From Deltaproteobacteria bacterium (GTDB taxonomy: Bacteria > DRYD01): a stretch of 14,597 nucleotides of DNA. The notes beneath the pieces are model-generated. The model was not told the DNA's origin. It made no database searches and saw nothing but the letters and a program-made list of their open reading frames with translations. The stretch is taken from assembly GCA_028276365.1 (NCBI GenBank), contig JAPYWL010000033.1, positions 1-14,597 of the forward strand, in the 5' to 3' direction. Both the position numbers and the translations under genes were made by a program. Below, one piece after another: positions 14,015-14,597 of the stretch. How positions within the stretch are numbered: position 1 is the first letter of the stretch; the number at the start of each line of letters is the position of its first letter.

Positions 14015-14151
14015 CCTTTATTTCCTCCTCTTTCTTTCTTTCTTTCCTTTTTTTTATTCCTTTTTTCTTCCCTTTTACCTCTTTTCCCTCTCTTTTTTCT
14101 CTTTTTTTCTCTTTTTCTCTTTTTCTCTCCTTTTCTCTCTTTTTTTCTCCT
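14015..14151. repeat. Polypyrimidine/polypurine tract upstream of the AAA genes
   Basis: About 135 bp in which the plus strand is almost only C and T (three A and no G by my count), rich in tttctttctttc and ctcttttt runs with partial mirror symmetry. On the minus strand this is the A/G-only 5' leader directly before the upstream AAA start. Such tracts can form triplex (H-DNA) structures; that is inference. The open frame across it on the plus strand is low-complexity Phe/Ser/Leu and is not a gene. Confidence 0.8.
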
Positions 14152-14597
14152 TACTTCCTTTTGTTCCCTTTACCTCCTTTTGCTTTCTTTTGGTTTCCTT
14201 TGGTTTTATTTGCTTCCCTTTAGTTTCATTTGTTTTCATTTGTTTTCATTTGTTTTCATTTAATTTCATTTGATTTCCTTTGGTTTCATTTGGTTTCATT
14301 TGGTTTCCTTTGGTTCCTTTTGCTTTTTTGGTTTAATTAGGTTCAATTAACTTCAATTGGGTTCAATTGAGTTCTATTGGTTCCTTTTGGTTTCCCCTGG
14401 TTCCTTTTTTGCTCTTCTGCTTTCTTATTTACATAATATACTTCCAGCACCGCAAATATTATAATCGTTTTACTTCCTTTGACTTCCTTTGACTTCAATC
14501 CGTTTTAATTGATTTCAATTGATTTCAATTGGGTTCAATTGGGTTCAATTGGGTTCAATTGGGTTCAATTGGGTTCAATTGGGTTCAATTGGGTTCA
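14152..14597. repeat. Degenerate 10-bp satellite, near-perfect at the right edge
   Basis: The sequence keeps a 10-bp period over most of this stretch. From 14191 to about 14320 thirteen successive decamers vary around tggtttcatt (tgttttcatt three times running). From about 14331 to 14400 the pattern is ttcaattgg-like and irregular. From 14471 it resumes as tacttccttt, gacttccttt and gatttcaatt, and from 14531 to the edge it is gggttcaatt, perfect for at least six units and cut by the window end. The only clearly non-repetitive island is 14411-14470. Copies are contiguous, with no unique spacers, and the period is not a multiple of three, so it is neither CRISPR nor coding. Confidence 0.85.
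14411..14470 (-). promoter_or_regulatory. Unique island inside the satellite, possible promoter of the AAA pair
   Basis: These about 60 bp break the repeat and include cttatttacataatata and, on the minus strand, TATAAT (14463-14458). No convincing -35 box is spaced correctly. It is suggested as a promoter only because it is the sole non-repetitive sequence upstream of the AAA pair in the window. Confidence 0.2.

Noticed and set aside
13996-14223. 75-codon plus-strand frame rich in Phe and Ser
   Set aside because: It is the translation of a C/T-only tract; the composition is that of the DNA, without domain, ribosome-binding site or partner gene.
14152-14597. CRISPR-like array
   Set aside because: The units are 10 bp and contiguous, with no spacers of regular length, and no cas gene is nearby.

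Overview
The window is extremely AT-rich bacterial chromosome, roughly a quarter GC or less by eye, with Lys/Asn/Ile-rich proteins and long A/T homopolymers inside genes. A type II secretion/type IV-style pseudopilin, a complex I membrane subunit, a tryptophanase-family lyase and a P1B copper ATPase suggest a respiring bacterium with a Gram-negative-type envelope. The tandem AAA-ATPase/PD-(D/E)XK proteins are a family I associate with anaerobic and host-associated lineages such as Bacteroidetes, Fusobacteria and Brachyspira. Nothing in the window fixes a phylum, and I do not name one. No rRNA, tRNA, CRISPR array or classical insertion sequence was found.

Layout. Positions 1-888 (minus) hold the N-terminal 296 codons of an Asn-rich low-complexity protein that runs off the left edge. 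Positions 1013-3906 (minus) hold a short ComEC/Rec2-type channel protein preceded by a tryptophanase/tyrosine phenol-lyase-family enzyme. From 4057 to 6011 (plus), a C-terminally short RbgA/YlqF-type GTPase overlaps, by an ATGA junction, a UDP-GlcNAc 2-epimerase (WecB). From 9572 down to 6089 (minus) lie a copper P-type ATPase spread over three reading frames, an isolated NuoJ, an isolated ribosomal protein bL35 and a small unknown ORF. A pseudopilin follows at 9993-10616 (minus), flanked by non-coding DNA with terminator-like hairpins.

The right third (10891-14597) is different in texture. Two tandem AAA-ATPase/nuclease paralogues share about 750 bp that is almost identical at DNA level but have diverged centres. 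They sit downstream of a pure pyrimidine/purine tract (about 135 bp) and a degenerate 10-bp satellite that ends, at the right edge, in near-perfect copies of one decamer.

Most worth a second look are: (1) the copper ATPase, whose frame is broken exactly at an A9 and an A7 tract, both in the same direction, with the frames otherwise open and all domains present, so homopolymer slippage, decay or sequencing error must be separated; and (2) the mosaic AAA/PD-(D/E)XK pair with its purine-tract leader and decamer satellite, which looks like an actively recombining locus of unknown function. The rest is scattered housekeeping genes without their usual neighbours (rpmI without rplT or infC, nuoJ without other nuo genes).
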